64,000 nt of DNA from the NCBI GenBank assembly GCA_019915135.1, contig JAHLMK010000006.1:1488001-1552000 (forward strand), given 5' to 3'. The stretch's first letter is position 1. Every line of letters starts with the position of its first letter. Below, piece by piece: positions 1-11,257 of the stretch. Made by a program: the position numbers and the translations under genes. Below the pieces are notes generated by a model. It made no database searches and had not been told where the DNA came from. It saw only the letters and a list, made by a program, of their open reading frames with translations. Source of the DNA: Strobilurus pachycystidiatus (taxonomy: Eukaryota; Basidiomycota; Agaricomycetes; Agaricales; Physalacriaceae).

Positions 1-2019
1 ATGATAGGCAGTGACTGGTTGGGGCGCTGGAAACACAGAAGTTACAAACGGACCTCAAACTACGAAGTTGATCACGGACCCGATTGGCGGGAAGGTCAAT
101 CTCGGGGATCAACCGACGCATATTGGGAGGTCTATCCAACGCGTAGACGTTGTCCCAGTCATAAAGAGCAGAGTTCTGACGTTGGAACTCTGGCCACCAC
201 TTCATAACCGTGACAAGGTCGGCAGGAAGGTCCCCATACTGGACGGAGGAAACCTTCAGATCGTCGGACCCGATGTAAAGCGAGCGAAGAAGTGTGGAAA
301 AGCCAGAGTAACCACCAAAATGGGCCTCAACCTACGTCTAAGGTCAGAACCGACCACAAGATATGAAAGGAAAAAGACCAGGATTAACTCACCATGAAAG
401 GTCGACGAACTCTTAGGTAAACCAAGGGTGACTTGCAAGGATGTCTATGTTAAGGTCCCCCAGGTGGAAGCGGGCGCCTTCACCATCAAAGGTGTTTCCT
501 TCGGCGAACCAAGCCTTGCAAAGTTCAACGGCGGCGTAGTACAAAGGAAAGAAGTGCGCCTTGAAACCGTGAGGAATGGCCCCGTTCTGGAAGTGAAAAG
601 CGGGTTCCCAAATATAACGAAAGCGAACCTAGGACCATCCGTTAATCAAGGAAGGTGTCGAGGCAAAGTCAACTAGACTTACCAGGACGTGCAAAAGATA
701 GCGCAAGGTTGGGACGTCTAGAGGTTTGTCGCGGCCAAAGGCATGAACAGGAGGCTTGAGCTGGGGAAGGAGGCAAGTGTCGTCCTCCGTAGCTAGAGTC
801 CCATCAGGACGACGAACTACCGCAACGAAGTAGCGTGTATAGTTGTACATCTCCATGGCGCAGCTCAGCGCAAGGTCCGCTGTGACTAAGTCATGTTGAA
901 AGGAGGTCAAAGGCGAGCGAAGTCGAACGCCCTGAATGCGCGTATCTGCAAAAGAAGGCAGGACGGGTGCGGGCATGATCAAAGATGAGAATCCCGTCTC
1001 CAGGACCGACTTAAAAGAGGACCCCCGCCAGTTAAAGGTCCAAACAAGCTGATAAAATGCAAAGTTTAGGCGCCACCAGTCTAAAGGTAGGTACGATCGG
1101 CGATAGCCGATTGAACTAAGTTTGATCTTAGACCTACTAAGAGGCGGTCAGGAAAACTTTGAGGGTTCAAATTGAAAGGAGTTGGATTATGCACCAACTG
1201 GGCCTAGAGTAGTCTAAGGAAATAAAGTGACTACCGCTCCTACAAGTGGAAAAGAAATCCGAAACCAGTATAAAGACGAAGTAGCAAAAACTATGAGTAG
1301 TACTGGTTAAGACTTGGCGAAAGCTAAGCTAAAGTAGGATCTTGTAGTCTACTGAGCCTGGTCAATCGCGTCTAAGGCCGAGATATAAAGGTTGCGAGTC
1401 GACTGCAGGACTTGGATACGGCCCTGAATCTCGTTGAAAGTCAAGATAATGTCGTGCCGGTACTGGCGTTTCAAAATGACCAAGTTGGGCGAGATGTTGG
1501 GATCGTCAAGACCAGACAACCTTGAAATACACTTGTGGACTTGGGCCAATGCAGCGGACAGACCATTGATGTACTGGTTCGCTAAAAAGAAGTAACCAGG
1601 AATCAACAAGGCAAGCCAAGAAGTGAGGAAGAAGCACCTTACTGCCTTCAAGTTGTTTAAGAACAACGGGTTCGACCCCAAAGGTCGAAGATCGGGCCGC
1701 CTTAACAACACGACGAGCGTTCTCATTGTTAAGCTTACGCTTAGGAGGAGCTTCTTGACCATTGATCGCGCCTAAGGTTTGAAGGGCTTTCTGGTAAACA
1801 CGGGCGTTAATGTCCATACCCGGAAGAGCTGCGAAAGGAAGGTAACGGACGGAGGATGACTATTAAAAACATCATAAGGAAGTTGTTAAGACCGTGTCCC
1901 AGACCAAGTCAATCGGATGTCCGAAACCAGATTTCTTGATAAGCACAGTACAAGCGGTGCTCCGAGCCTGTGAAGGAATAAGCGTAGAAGTGTTTAAAAG
2001 AAAGAAAAGGTAAAACTTG

Positions 2020-2481
2020 TAGAGATGTCCACGAATATATATTTGAGTATATTCTTATTCATGCACACGAATAATCCCCCCTCCAAGGGTCATAATTGTT
2101 ATTCATGAATATACTCCTAATTTTATTCGTCAACTTAATCTTCAATGCGAATATTTTGCTTTTATTCATGAATATTCACGAATATACGAGTATAATCATC
2201 TCAATGTCACTCAAGATCACAGTTAAAGTTATTGAATGACCTATAAATCATTCAAACAGCATTTAAATTTATCATAAGCTTGTCTTTAGTATTGAGAATT
2301 CAGTATTGTCAGACACTCATGAATGAGTTGAGGATTATGTGAACTTGAAGGTTCATATTCTATATTCGTCAACTTATTCTTATTCACGAATATAATATAT
2401 TCATCATATTCATATTCATGAATAAGATTAAGAATATATTCATGAATATTCTCCTTTACTCCTTATTCGTGGTCATGTCTA
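2020..2481. mobile_element. hAT-like non-autonomous element, copy 1
   Basis: An AT-rich 462-bp repeat with imperfect terminal inverted repeats: the left end TAGAGATGTCCACGAATA pairs with the complement of the right end (TAGACATGACCACGAATA). The TAGAGATG start resembles hAT-family ends. The interior is full of short palindromes such as ATTCATGAAT and ATTCACGAAT. No protein is encoded. It lies within the decayed gene, and I see no 8-bp target duplication around the two-copy block, so a later rearrangement or deletion is likely. An alternative reading is that copies 1 and 2 are long terminal repeats, but they lack TG..CA ends. Confidence 0.6.
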
Positions 2482-2736
2482 CTGTAGTGTTTTGACCATA
2501 TCTTCATGGGGTGTGACCTGTGACCTCTCATCTTCACCGGGACACATCTTCATTTCTTACAAATCAAGCGGGAATTGCCTTATTTGTATGCCCCCCATCA
2601 GGCGGACGGAGAAAAATTTCCTTTTTAAGCCTTGTGTACCTCAGATTTTTGTCTGTGACCTGGGACAAAGTGCTCAGATCTTCATTTCAAAGAGGTCCGT
2701 GACCTGTGACCAAAAGATACGGTCAAAATACTACAG
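2482..2736. mobile_element. Mariner-like MITE inserted between the two hAT-like copies
   Basis: A 255-bp segment whose ends are inverted repeats. The left end CTGTAGTGTTTTGACC matches the complement of the right end CTGTAGTATTTTGACC with one mismatch, and the match continues a few bases inward. It is flanked on both sides by TA, the target duplication of Tc1/mariner elements. The interior carries several copies of GTGACCTGTGACC-type motifs near each end. No transposase is encoded. It interrupts the junction of the two flanking repeats, so it is the youngest insertion in the block. Confidence 0.65.
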
Positions 2737-2739
2737 TAG

Positions 2740-3201
2740 TAGAGATGTCCACGAATATATATTCGAGTATATTCTTATTCATGCACACGAATAATCCCCC
2801 CTCCAAGGGTCATAATTGTTATTCATGAATATACTCCTAATTTTATTCGTCAACTTAATCTTCAATGCGAATATTTTGCTTTTATTCATGAATATTCACG
2901 AATATACAAGTATAATCATCTCAATGTCACTCAAGATCACAGTTAAAGTTATTGAATGACCTATAAATCATTCAAACAGCATTTAAATTTATCATAAGCT
3001 TGTCTTTAGTACTGAGAATTCAGTATTGTCAGACACTCATGAATGAGTTGAGGATTATGTGAACTTGAAGGTTCATATTCTATATTCGTCAACTTATTCT
3101 TATTCACAAATATAATATATTCATCATATTCATATTCATGAATAAGATTAAGAATATATTCATGAATATTCTCCTTTACTCCTTATTCGTGGTCATGTCT
3201 A
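2740..3201. mobile_element. hAT-like non-autonomous element, copy 2
   Basis: A second copy of the 462-bp repeat in the same orientation. It differs from copy 1 at about four positions, all transitions, so the duplication is recent. Without the intervening MITE the two copies would be separated by a single G. The same ends and palindromic interior are present. The right end abuts the interrupted exon 2 of the decayed gene at 3202. Confidence 0.6.
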
Positions 3202-3633
3202 GTCGGAAAGGTGCGAAGGTCATGGGCGACGGCCTAAGGAAAACAAGGACAGGATGGAAGTCAGGATCAGGAAAAGAACGAAGAAAAGGAAGTACGCACA
3301 AGGACTCTCTCCATGATCTTGTCAACATAGCCGGTGATCTCCTGTGCCACGTTGGGATTTGAACACACCTTCTTAAGGTCCAGACGATGGACCTTGGCAA
3401 TGATGAGCGTAAAGTGCATGCCGAGGTACATAAGGAAGTCGGGTGTGTTGGCTGGAGGATCGTAGTCGAGCGCGTAAGCGACAAGACCGGCGCCAAGGTC
3501 ACGCGTAGTGATCAAGTCCTTCGCGGACGGAACATGCGGCGTTGTGGGAAGCAGTTTTGCGATGGGAGTCCAAGTTTTGAGAGCCATGATAGAAGAAAGG
3601 CAGGAATGAAAGGTCTGGGGACAAGTCCCAGGA

Positions 3634-3642
3634 CCTTTTATA
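3634..3642 (-). promoter_or_regulatory. TATA box of the decayed gene
   Basis: On the minus strand the sequence reads TATAAAAGG about 47 bp upstream of the ATG at 3587. An imperfect inverted repeat (TGGGACTTGTCCC) lies just downstream, between the TATA box and the start codon. The preserved promoter supports reading 3587 as the true 5' end. Confidence 0.5.
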
Positions 3643-5790
3643 ATGGAACGAAGTTAGGCAACAGAGGGTCCATCGGGCGACAGAAACCAAAAGGGGACTT
3701 TGTCACGACGGCCTGGTACTCAGGATAAAGGTTCTGAACCACCAAAGACTATGTCGCGGACGACATTTCATAAGTCAAGGGGAGATGATACGCAGGGTAC
3801 TATTCCAGTACTAGAAACGGGGAATTTTGCGATTCTTGAATAGCCCAAAGACCTTAGGAACCTCCAGTCAAGTATTTAGGATAGAGCACGCAGGAGTTAC
3901 TGCCTTGACGCGGGCAAGCCTCCAGGACAAGGTCCAGGCGCCTTAACAAGTCCTTTAGGACAGGCGCGATCAAAACCTTCGATCACCTTCATCCGAATAT
4001 CCTTATCCGCGTGTTGGATCTCTTTCGAGATCTCATATCTTTGCGTGTACCTTGTACTACAGACTATGTGCTATAACCATTTGCACCCAAGGAGGGTCCA
4101 AAGGTCTCCAAGCGGTTCAGTTAGAGCGACCCAAGACTGGCACGCCTCAACCCAAAGACCTGGAAGGTCCCGAAATAGTTCAAGGACGTCACAACCCTTT
4201 TGGGGAAACAATCTTCGGAGCTGTCAAGGACTCCGAACCGACGCCTTCCGCTATGCCGATCGATCATGATCCACGATCAAGGACCACCCTGAAAGCAGGG
4301 TGTATTACCACTTTAAGAAAGCCCTCCCCTGTAGTGTCTGCGCTCGAAAGGACGTTCTTAACGATCTCCATCCAACTCATCCACAAGAAAGCAGGTGTCC
4401 GTAGGACCTTGCATCATAAAGATACCTAAGGATCAAAGTCCTTATCGGACCTCAATCTCCTGGACCCAAGGATTATACCATACCGCCAAGGTGGCGTATA
4501 TGGCTAAAGGACCAAGCGGCCTGTCTGCAGTTGTTTTGACCAGGGATAGCCAATAAGAATCCAGCATTTGTATGACTCGAATGTCCGATGTATCCAATCC
4601 TAGAATAGATGCTTACTCAGTAGGAGACCACCAGTAGTATAAAAGGGCCCAAAGGACCCATATTTCAGTAGCTTAGAGCCCCCTCCAGTAGTCGCTAGTC
4701 AGACGCAGCCGTTGTAGTGAATTTATCTCGAGTTTCGACTCATTTCTGCAAAGTACCCAAAGACCCCAAAGATCTTTCCAAGATTTAAAGACATCAGGTG
4801 TTGCCAAACTCCTTGAAAGACTCAAAAGAACCTTATTCCGACGTACCAAGTCGAGTACCAACAAATCTACTTGGTGTTAGAACCTTGTATTTGCAAGAAG
4901 GCCGGTTTGCAAGTGGTTCTGCCCTGCACTCACGCTCTTTCGTGAAGTACTTCCCTTTGAGGAATAAGTTGAGTTTGAACGAGTGTTGTCAACGTCTGAG
5001 ACACCTTTCGGAACCTTTGGTCCCGGTGCAAGACACTAGAAGTTTGGTTTAAGTGCAAGAAGGAGTCCTTCTCGTTAGCAGTCTAGTGGCGTAACACCTG
5101 CGGTAGCGGCCTGACGATTCCAAGACAAAGTCCTTGTACACCAGAACACTTGATAGGTAGAAGCTACATTGCCTCGCACTGTTTAAGGTCTTCATACGTC
5201 AAGAGGTTCGGCCTACGACTTCAAGGTTTTCTTGTGTCATTTCAATCAGAATCCCTACACCCCCAAAAACAACTCGTAGTTTAACTACAGCATTCGGAAT
5301 ACATCTCTATTTCTCCATTACCCCAAAAGCACCTTGTTCTCTCGAACCTTTGTGCACCCCAGCTCCCTTACAAAGAGTACTAGTTGTGATAAGGATTGAT
5401 AGTGTGGTTAGACGATAGCTTCTTTTTCAGAGGTCTATTCCGAACTTGCAGGTTATGGGCGGTCTACAAAAATCTGGCAAATTTACCGAACCTAGGACCG
5501 AGACCGTTAGGACTGGTCGGACCAGTCCGACCAGTCCTATGCCTGGAAAGTCCGGTCCAGTCTCCCAGTTCTACCGGTCTAGGGAGACCGAACCTTCAAA
5601 CCCTAGTAGCTATGACCAATGTCTTGTGATTTGCGATTTACTGCCAAATGATTTTGAGCTCATTTGGAGAAAGTTGAGATACCACAATGAGAACACTGCT
5701 GCTCAGTGCTAGACTGTACTGAGTGAGCTCAGACAGTATGAGAGAGTGTGTGAGAAGTGCAGAGGTCTCTGAAAATGCTCCCTACCCTTG
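3643..5790. other. Intergenic stretch without a recognised gene
   Basis: No open frame here looks convincingly coding. A TATAAAAGG on the plus strand at about 4638 has no clear gene downstream. The base composition and frequent AAGGTCC/GGACCTT words resemble the decayed gene next to it, so parts may be more remnant of that family. A strong hairpin lies at 5510-5537. Confidence 0.4.
5510..5537. repeat. Perfect 13-bp inverted repeat with 2-nt loop
   Basis: The arms are GGACTGGTCGGAC and GTCCGACCAGTCC, separated by CA. The surroundings (5490-5600) contain further GGTC/GACC words and a partial repeat of AGACCG, so this may be the end or core of an unidentified repeat. The function is unknown. 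Confidence 0.6.
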
Positions 5791-5947
5791 GAATCCGCTT
5801 TTACTTTGATCATCACCTACCATAGTACACAGGTCAACCAGACAAAGTCTTCGGCCGCCTACGCCCACAACCACATTGGTATTCCCAAGGGCCCCAACGA
5901 GATGATGGTCAAGCAAGGTATGTGTTCCTGATCTACTACATCTACAG

Positions 5948-7197
5948 CTCCAAGATTTTTGCGCAAGTTTGTACAAGTTATGGCCTGGCGATATGGTCTG
6001 GGCCCGGGATCTCGACGACACTTGCCATCCAGAACAGGATGTTTTGCAGGCGTACGTCTTTGATCAGCAAGTCATTCATCTTTGTTGTGTTTGTTTCTTG
6101 CTGACCTTTGTCTTAGACACGACTTTGACTCTGATGAGGCTTTCGAGAAGATTCAGGAATCTCTCAACTCTCTCCGCAACGGCGCCCTTGGGAGTTGTGA
6201 GACTCGCACCAGTGACCGCGTTCATTTTGAGACCTTCAACCTAATCAGCGTCAAAGACACCTGGTGCTACTCATTGGGTATGAATGTTCAGAAGCCCAAG
6301 AACCTCGCTGGGCCTTCCGCCAATGGGAAGGTTACAGATGCCGGCAACCTCAATGACAAGAGAGATTTCAAGTTGCGCAAAGATATTGTCGAAGTAAGCC
6401 ACCTACTTTGCCGTCAGGCTAACTGCTAATCTGTAATGTGAGACTACAACGAGGCTTGCATTTGATGGTTTGGCTTTGCGCTATCCAGAGCTCACGGCGC
6501 TCCTTGATGACAACGCCAATCTTCATAACACTCCTCGTATTGGCACACATCGGAACACGGCCTTCAGCAGCGTTCAAATGAATCTTGCTACGCCTCAACT
6601 CAACACGTCGGGTAAATTCTCAAGTATTAATTGAGAACCCTCACTAACGTTGAGCATCTCAGTTGACAAAATGAAGGAGATGGGCGCCTTTGGGACAGTA
6701 CATATAGATGCCAGTGATGATATTTTTGGGTATACGACAATGATATGCAACAGCAATCTTCCACCCAACTATGAGGGTGGCCGCTTTTATTTGGTGGAAC
6801 TTGGATTCTATGTAGTGTTGGACGGACTCAAGATTATGGGCTTCTCAGGTTAATATCTGTCACTTACTTTCACTCAATTCACTTGATGTAAATATTTCAG
6901 GCCTACGCTGGCACGGTGGGACTCCACCGCTTGCACCGCCAAATGTCAAAACTGTCGAAGATATCAAGTCGTGGGCCTATTGTTATGTTGTTGTGCTCTA
7001 CCCTCAGCACGCTGTTATGAGTGGTCGATCAACTGTCAACGTGGCCGCCGATGCGACTCATAAGCCGATTCAACTCACGTCAGAGTTGAAGGAGACCTCA
7101 GCTCGAACACCCACGTATGTATATGCAGCTGTTGTGATGGTTATTCTAACCTTATTGTAGAACATCTGAGTTTGTTACAACGTTCACCTCACACTAG
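5948..7197 (+). CDS. Probable 2OG-Fe(II) dioxygenase, TET/JBP-like fold (5' end unresolved)
   Basis: Exons with consistent phase: 5948-6051, 6117-6393, 6443-6611, 6663-6848, 6901-7114, 7161-7197 (TAG). The 6663-6848 exon has an HxD motif (VHIDASDD) and a GGRFYLVELG strand. The next exon opens with the distal histidine in RWHGGTPPLAPP, and a VVVLYPQHAVMSGRS stretch could carry the co-substrate arginine. This order (HxD, GGxF, HGxTP, R) is that of fungal TET/JBP-type oxygenases, a family expanded in Agaricomycetes and often linked to transposons. The first coding exons are not resolved: open sequence at 5800-5920 does not join in phase. No transposase was recognised beside it, although the region is transposon-rich. 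Alternative: another double-stranded beta-helix oxygenase. The assignment rests on motif order only. Confidence 0.6.
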
Positions 7198-7383
7198 CCC
7201 GCGTACGTTGACCATCATCAGCCAATCCACCTCGTCTTATTTCTTATCTAAGCATGAAACAAAACGTGGATATACGAGCAAGACCAACATGGTAGCCGAC
7301 AGAAACGTGGTCTTGGAAAGTGCGGACAAGTTTGATTTTCTTTGCCGCTCGCTATTCCTACTCTCCAATTCCGTCCTTTGACA

Positions 7384-8760
7384 AGGTAACTTTGATGAAA
7401 AGTTTGCTGCATCCTACGAGGCCTTTAGACAAGTGTTCAAAGCCGGAGATCTAGTCCCAACTCAGTGGACCTTTGCGCCAACTGGAGTAGCGTAGATTGA
7501 GTCTAAGCTTACTAATGGTGAGCTATCTTTTACAACTATTGATCATTGCTGATTTCTGTTAGACTTTGCTAAACTGAGCATTCGCCAACAAGTTGTCTTA
7601 CACACTCAGTTATTATGTGCGTCACATGCCCAATTTGTGACCAAGTACGCAGATAAATACGAGGCGTGGTTTAAAACATTGTCGCCATGCCCTGTCAATG
7701 AAGATGATGACACAAGTAATGTTACTGTACTCAAGGTTTGGTGAAAGTGTATTCATGAAATCTTATATAGTGACCGATCGAGCTGCCAAGGGTTCAAAGA
7801 AAAGCAAGTTCAAGGAGGCAAAGCTGCCGGTGAAACTCACTCTGAGAGTTGCTGGCGGTAGTTCCAAGCCGACCAAAGGCTCAAGGCAAATGCAGCTTGA
7901 TGAGCGCAAACTTGGTATGCTTGTCACTAAATTATATTTGTACACTAACTTGCTTTTTCAGTGTTGCCTCTCAAGAAAGATTGGTTGGTTGAAACGAGTA
8001 ACAAAGGCGCTGAGAAAATTATGCGCAGTATTGATCATTCAAAAAAAGCATTGACAACTGCACTACCATCTACGCCCACCGTTCCTACGACGCGTGCTTC
8101 CAAAGCGACAACAACCAAGACTGGGGTACAACCTCCATCCGCTCCATTTTCTAAGACACATCAAGCTTCTGTTTCCAAGCAGCCAGTTAGGCCTGCTACA
8201 CACTTCCAATATAGTGACACACAAAGTTCATCTGTTGGGGCCAAGACTAGAGAAAAGCGGAAGGCTGGAGAGGATGCGCAAAAGGGTACGATACTTTCTT
8301 TCAATCATAACCTGCATTTTTAATGCATCCTTTAGATAACTCTGTTCATAAATGTGCAAAGCGTAAGAAATCCTCGCGCTGGCGTTGAACTGTAGCGTAC
8401 TCATATATATCAAGTTTTCGTTCACAGTAATAGTTGTCAAGATATAGTTATTCCGGAATGACAAAGACTCTGATATAGATATTACTACAGTTGATGACGG
8501 TATGTGCCCTGATATTATGATAAAATCTCACGCCAACATCTTTTCAGATTATAGCGACAATAAAGCTTCTCCAACTCAAGTACTGCAACAAGCCCTATTT
8601 GCTTGCACCGCTGCAGTTAATTCTACGTCAATACTTGGTCCTATTTTTTTGGAGCTTCATGATTCTGAAGTTTCTTGGCCAACCTCCTGTAAGTCAAAAC
8701 TTGATACTGTGTATCCCTATGCTTATATTCAATAAAAATTCCCTTTATTGTCTTTTTAAG
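7384..8760 (+). pseudogene. Decaying multi-exon coding remnant downstream of the dioxygenase
   Basis: Fragments read as protein but with breaks. A stretch from about 7386 (NFDEKFAASYEAFRQVFKAG) runs into an in-frame TAG at about 7494 where CAG would continue the frame. Coding-like sequence resumes after an intron at about 7564, then a lysine-rich segment from about 7770 to 8290 (two introns near 7915-7965 and 8286-8335) rich in Thr/Pro/Ser/Lys, like a disordered tail. Another piece lies at 8550-8690. I cannot name a domain. It may be the C-terminal part of a longer ancestral form of the upstream dioxygenase gene or a separate mobile-element gene. Confidence 0.4.
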
Positions 8761-9839
8761 CCCTCACACCCTGGCTGACAGTATTTGATGTCTACAACGC
8801 GCAATTCAGACGCCGAGATAAAATGTACGCAGCAAGCTTATCAGTTCGCTGCAGATTATGTCACACTTAATGGTCATGCTACAAGATTGAGCACATCATA
8901 GTGATACTGCTCAGGCTGTAAAAGCTGGCTTGGGCCTCATAATCCCTCATTTGATGCATGTCGTCTCAAACAGATCTTGTTGCGGCCGAGTTGATGTTGT
9001 TTCGCCACAGCATTCTCAAGTTTCACCTCAACTAGTATACATGGCTCTCAATGTGTATTGTGCTGGTGACTGTTTCCGCATCATCAGCTGCTTTGGTCTT
9101 TGTCCACCAGTCATGGATTGGGCCCTCATTTGGGATATTTGGCTACTCACTGGTGATGATCTCATTTTGTCTGGCAATTCTTGATTGATTCAATCCTCCA
9201 CCCATTATCTTCCCTCTCTTGATCCACCGACAACTTGCACTCTTCCTCCACTTCTTTGACACAATCCTCAAACTGAAAAATGCTCTCTCATTACCACCTT
9301 ATTACGCATTTTCACATCGTGGTTTGAGGCCGACGACTTTTCTTATAACCAGGCCTGTTTTTTGGAGTGTCTTTCTCAATATTTCCAAGGAACAACCGTC
9401 TTTCTGCTGCCGGAAGTTTGAGAGGCATACTGTCATTCCAAGCTGAGGCTCATATCTGGTTATGACGGCAGTCAACGCGCTCTTTTGGTCGCGCATCTTC
9501 AGAGTCTTGACAAAGCTCTCCGTGTTCATCCTATCATTCAGGATCTCGAGAATATCAAGACGCTTGATTCATTCTTTCAACAGTTCATCCAAGAATATGT
9601 TCCAATCTCTTTACCCACTTCACTTCCGCCACTTCTCAGAGTTACAGCCACAGCTCCTCCGCTGTCATCTGCTCCACCGCCACTTGCTCCGGCATCTTCC
9701 GCATTGATTGGCACGTCGGTCTTGTTCAACGACTTCACCACATTCCTCCGCGCGGCGCTGAATCTCCTCCCCACCGCATCTTCCCCTTGTACACTTCCAA
9801 ACGCGCTGGACGCTCGGTAGAGTCCTCAACGAGTGCTGC
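8761..9839 (+). other. Fragmentary coding-like sequence, no intact gene
   Basis: Several short frames look like protein but do not join: 8930-9184, and 9485-9820 with VHPIIQDLENIKTLDSFFQQ followed by a Pro/Ala/Leu-rich tail. They are on the same strand as the dioxygenase and probably derive from a dead gene. No domain was recognised. Confidence 0.3.
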
Positions 9840-9844
9840 GAAAA

Positions 9845-10115
9845 TGGGTATACTCGAGTACAACACCTCTTTCCGGGTAAACCCTTACTCTACTCGGGTA
9901 TCAAGTAAGTATTGGGCCAAGAGGCTGGTTTGCCGGATACCCGTTGATACTTGCCCCACTTTTATTAGTATTGTGAGTAGACCCAAGGCATTGTAACAAA
10001 ATGAACCCTACAAGAGTTGAACCTGCAGAGTTCCAGCTATTTTCACGTTGGGAACCAACGGACTAGGGTGTGTTACCATTAGGCCAAACGGTGATGAATG
10101 CCTTGCCTCCACATC
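9845..10115 (-). repeat. Possible tRNA-derived SINE-like repeat
   Basis: On the minus strand a box-A-like TGGCCTAATGG (near 10095) is followed about 60 nt later by a box-B-like GGTTCAACTC (near 10025), as in RNA polymerase III promoters of tRNA-derived SINEs. A non-tRNA body follows, with the self-complementary words GGGTATC/GATACCC. There is no clear poly-A tail or target duplication, so this is tentative. Confidence 0.25.
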
Positions 10116-10223
10116 CAATAAGTTATGACATTATTCTTCTATCAAGGCATTAACAAAAAAAAAATTAATAAGTCCAAGATGACATGTACTAATAATACAA
10201 ACATAAATCCGCCGGCGGAGTGT

Positions 10224-10275
10224 TAGAGATGTCCACGAATATATATTTGAGTATATTCTTATTCATGCACATGAA
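10224..10275. mobile_element. Truncated left end of the hAT-like element
   Basis: About 50 bp match the first 50 bp of the repeat at 2020 (TAGAGATGTCCACGAATA onward) and stop abruptly in ATTCATGCAC. It is directly fused to a copy of an exon of the decayed gene of the window start. Confidence 0.6.
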
Positions 10276-10408
10276 TTGTTAAGACCGTGCCCCAGACTAA
10301 GTCAATCGGATGTCCGAAACCAGATTTCTCGGTAAGCACAGCACAAGCGGTGCTCCGAGCCTGTGAAAGAATAAGCGTAGAAGTGGTTAAAAGAAAGAAA
10401 AGGTAAAA
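10276..10408 (-). pseudogene. Second copy of one exon and its upstream intron end from the decayed gene
   Basis: About 133 bp are roughly 90% identical to 1882-2015. They include the pyrimidine-rich intron 3' end (TTCACAG) and the exon that follows it. Compared with the other copy, host and hAT-like parts are in swapped order, so one of the two loci is rearranged. Upstream on the minus strand (10409-10760) sequence reads partly open but I do not recognise it. Confidence 0.6.
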
Positions 10409-11257
10409 GGTTTACCTATTCTGTATTGGCACGTGTTTCCACACCTGCAACCCTATGGATCCCCGTCAAGCGGTAGTCCGGCTATCCCTCGGTTGTGGGC
10501 CCCGGTCTTGAGGATTGTCGGTGGTCCAGAATCAGGGCTGTCTGCGTTCAGCAGGTTGGTCCCTTGAGTCGAGCCTTGAATCCGGGGGTCCGCCAAAGGA
10601 GAGCAAACCCGAAGGAAAGAGACAAGTGATGAGCTCGGAGGTCCGTAAGGACAACACAAGTTGGAGAATGTAAGTCTTTACCAACGAGCGGAGTTCCGCA
10701 AGTTGAGTTCAGACAAGAAGAAGAGATGAAGACTAGACTGGAGCGTCTAAGTTGATATTTAAACTGAGGAAACATAGGTAAAGTATAAGCGCTTAAATAC
10801 TGGACTGAATAGATAGATGCATAAGGAGATAAGTAAGATCACAAGCAGAGGTCCACATGTATTGGGCAAAGGGCAGCATGGTCTGGGTCAAGGGTATGGC
10901 AAGTTTGGCAGTAGAGATGCTGAGTAAAGAATCACGTGCAGAGGTCCGAGTGGCCCGGCTGGACTTGGCAAGACTTGGCGAGGATGGATGATTAATGGGG
11001 TCACAAGGAGACGCGTGACTGGCTGAGTAAGTCGGAGATCCGGTCCAATCCTGTGTCATGACGCATGGATATGACAATCAGATGGATGGATACAAATATA
11101 GCATCAATATTCATTGTTGATAATCATTGAACTTTGCCAAGTCTCAGTATGTTTCATAAACCATTATTTACAATATAAGTGAGCTGTTAAAATGAAATTC
11201 TGAGTCTGGATCTTTGGCGTCAAACAGAAAGTTTCCAAACTAACCAACAGTCGAGTG
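10409..11257. other. Repeat-derived stretch without a gene
   Basis: GC-richer than its surroundings up to about 11070, with overlapping open frames on the minus strand (10453-10775 and 10793-11077) that match no family I know. It may be the 5' part of the same gene family as 1-3587 or a piece of a retrotransposon. From 11080 it turns AT-rich and featureless. The last five bases, GAGTG at 11253-11257, are the left target duplication of the adjacent TRIM. Confidence 0.35.

Larger units (their letters stand above)
1..3587 (-). pseudogene. Decayed multi-exon gene of unknown function, interrupted by transposons and cut by the window start
   Basis: I do not recognise the protein. Exon 1 runs 3587 to 3300 (starts MALKTWTPIAK, 96 codons). 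A GTGCGT..TTAG intron follows, then exon 2 starts at 3233 and is broken at 3202/3201 by inserted elements. Coding resumes with an exon starting at 1967, further exons between about 1817 and 1349, and a long one from about 1080 to 380. A clean intron (GTGAGT, CTGAC branch, TTAG) lies near 375-319, and coding continues to base 1. Decay is visible: in-frame TAG and TAA codons inside the 1080-380 exon (near 633-631 and 418-416) and a frame change near 1650. The residues are ordinary mixed, aromatic-rich protein without low complexity. The introns argue for a host-type gene rather than a bare viral insert. Part of one exon recurs at 10276-10408, so the gene belongs to a repeated family. Confidence 0.55.

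Noticed and set aside
2020..3201. Reading the two repeats as LTRs of a small retroelement
   Set aside because: Ends are TAGAG..TCTA rather than TG..CA, no polypurine tract, no target duplication; inverted ends favour a DNA element.
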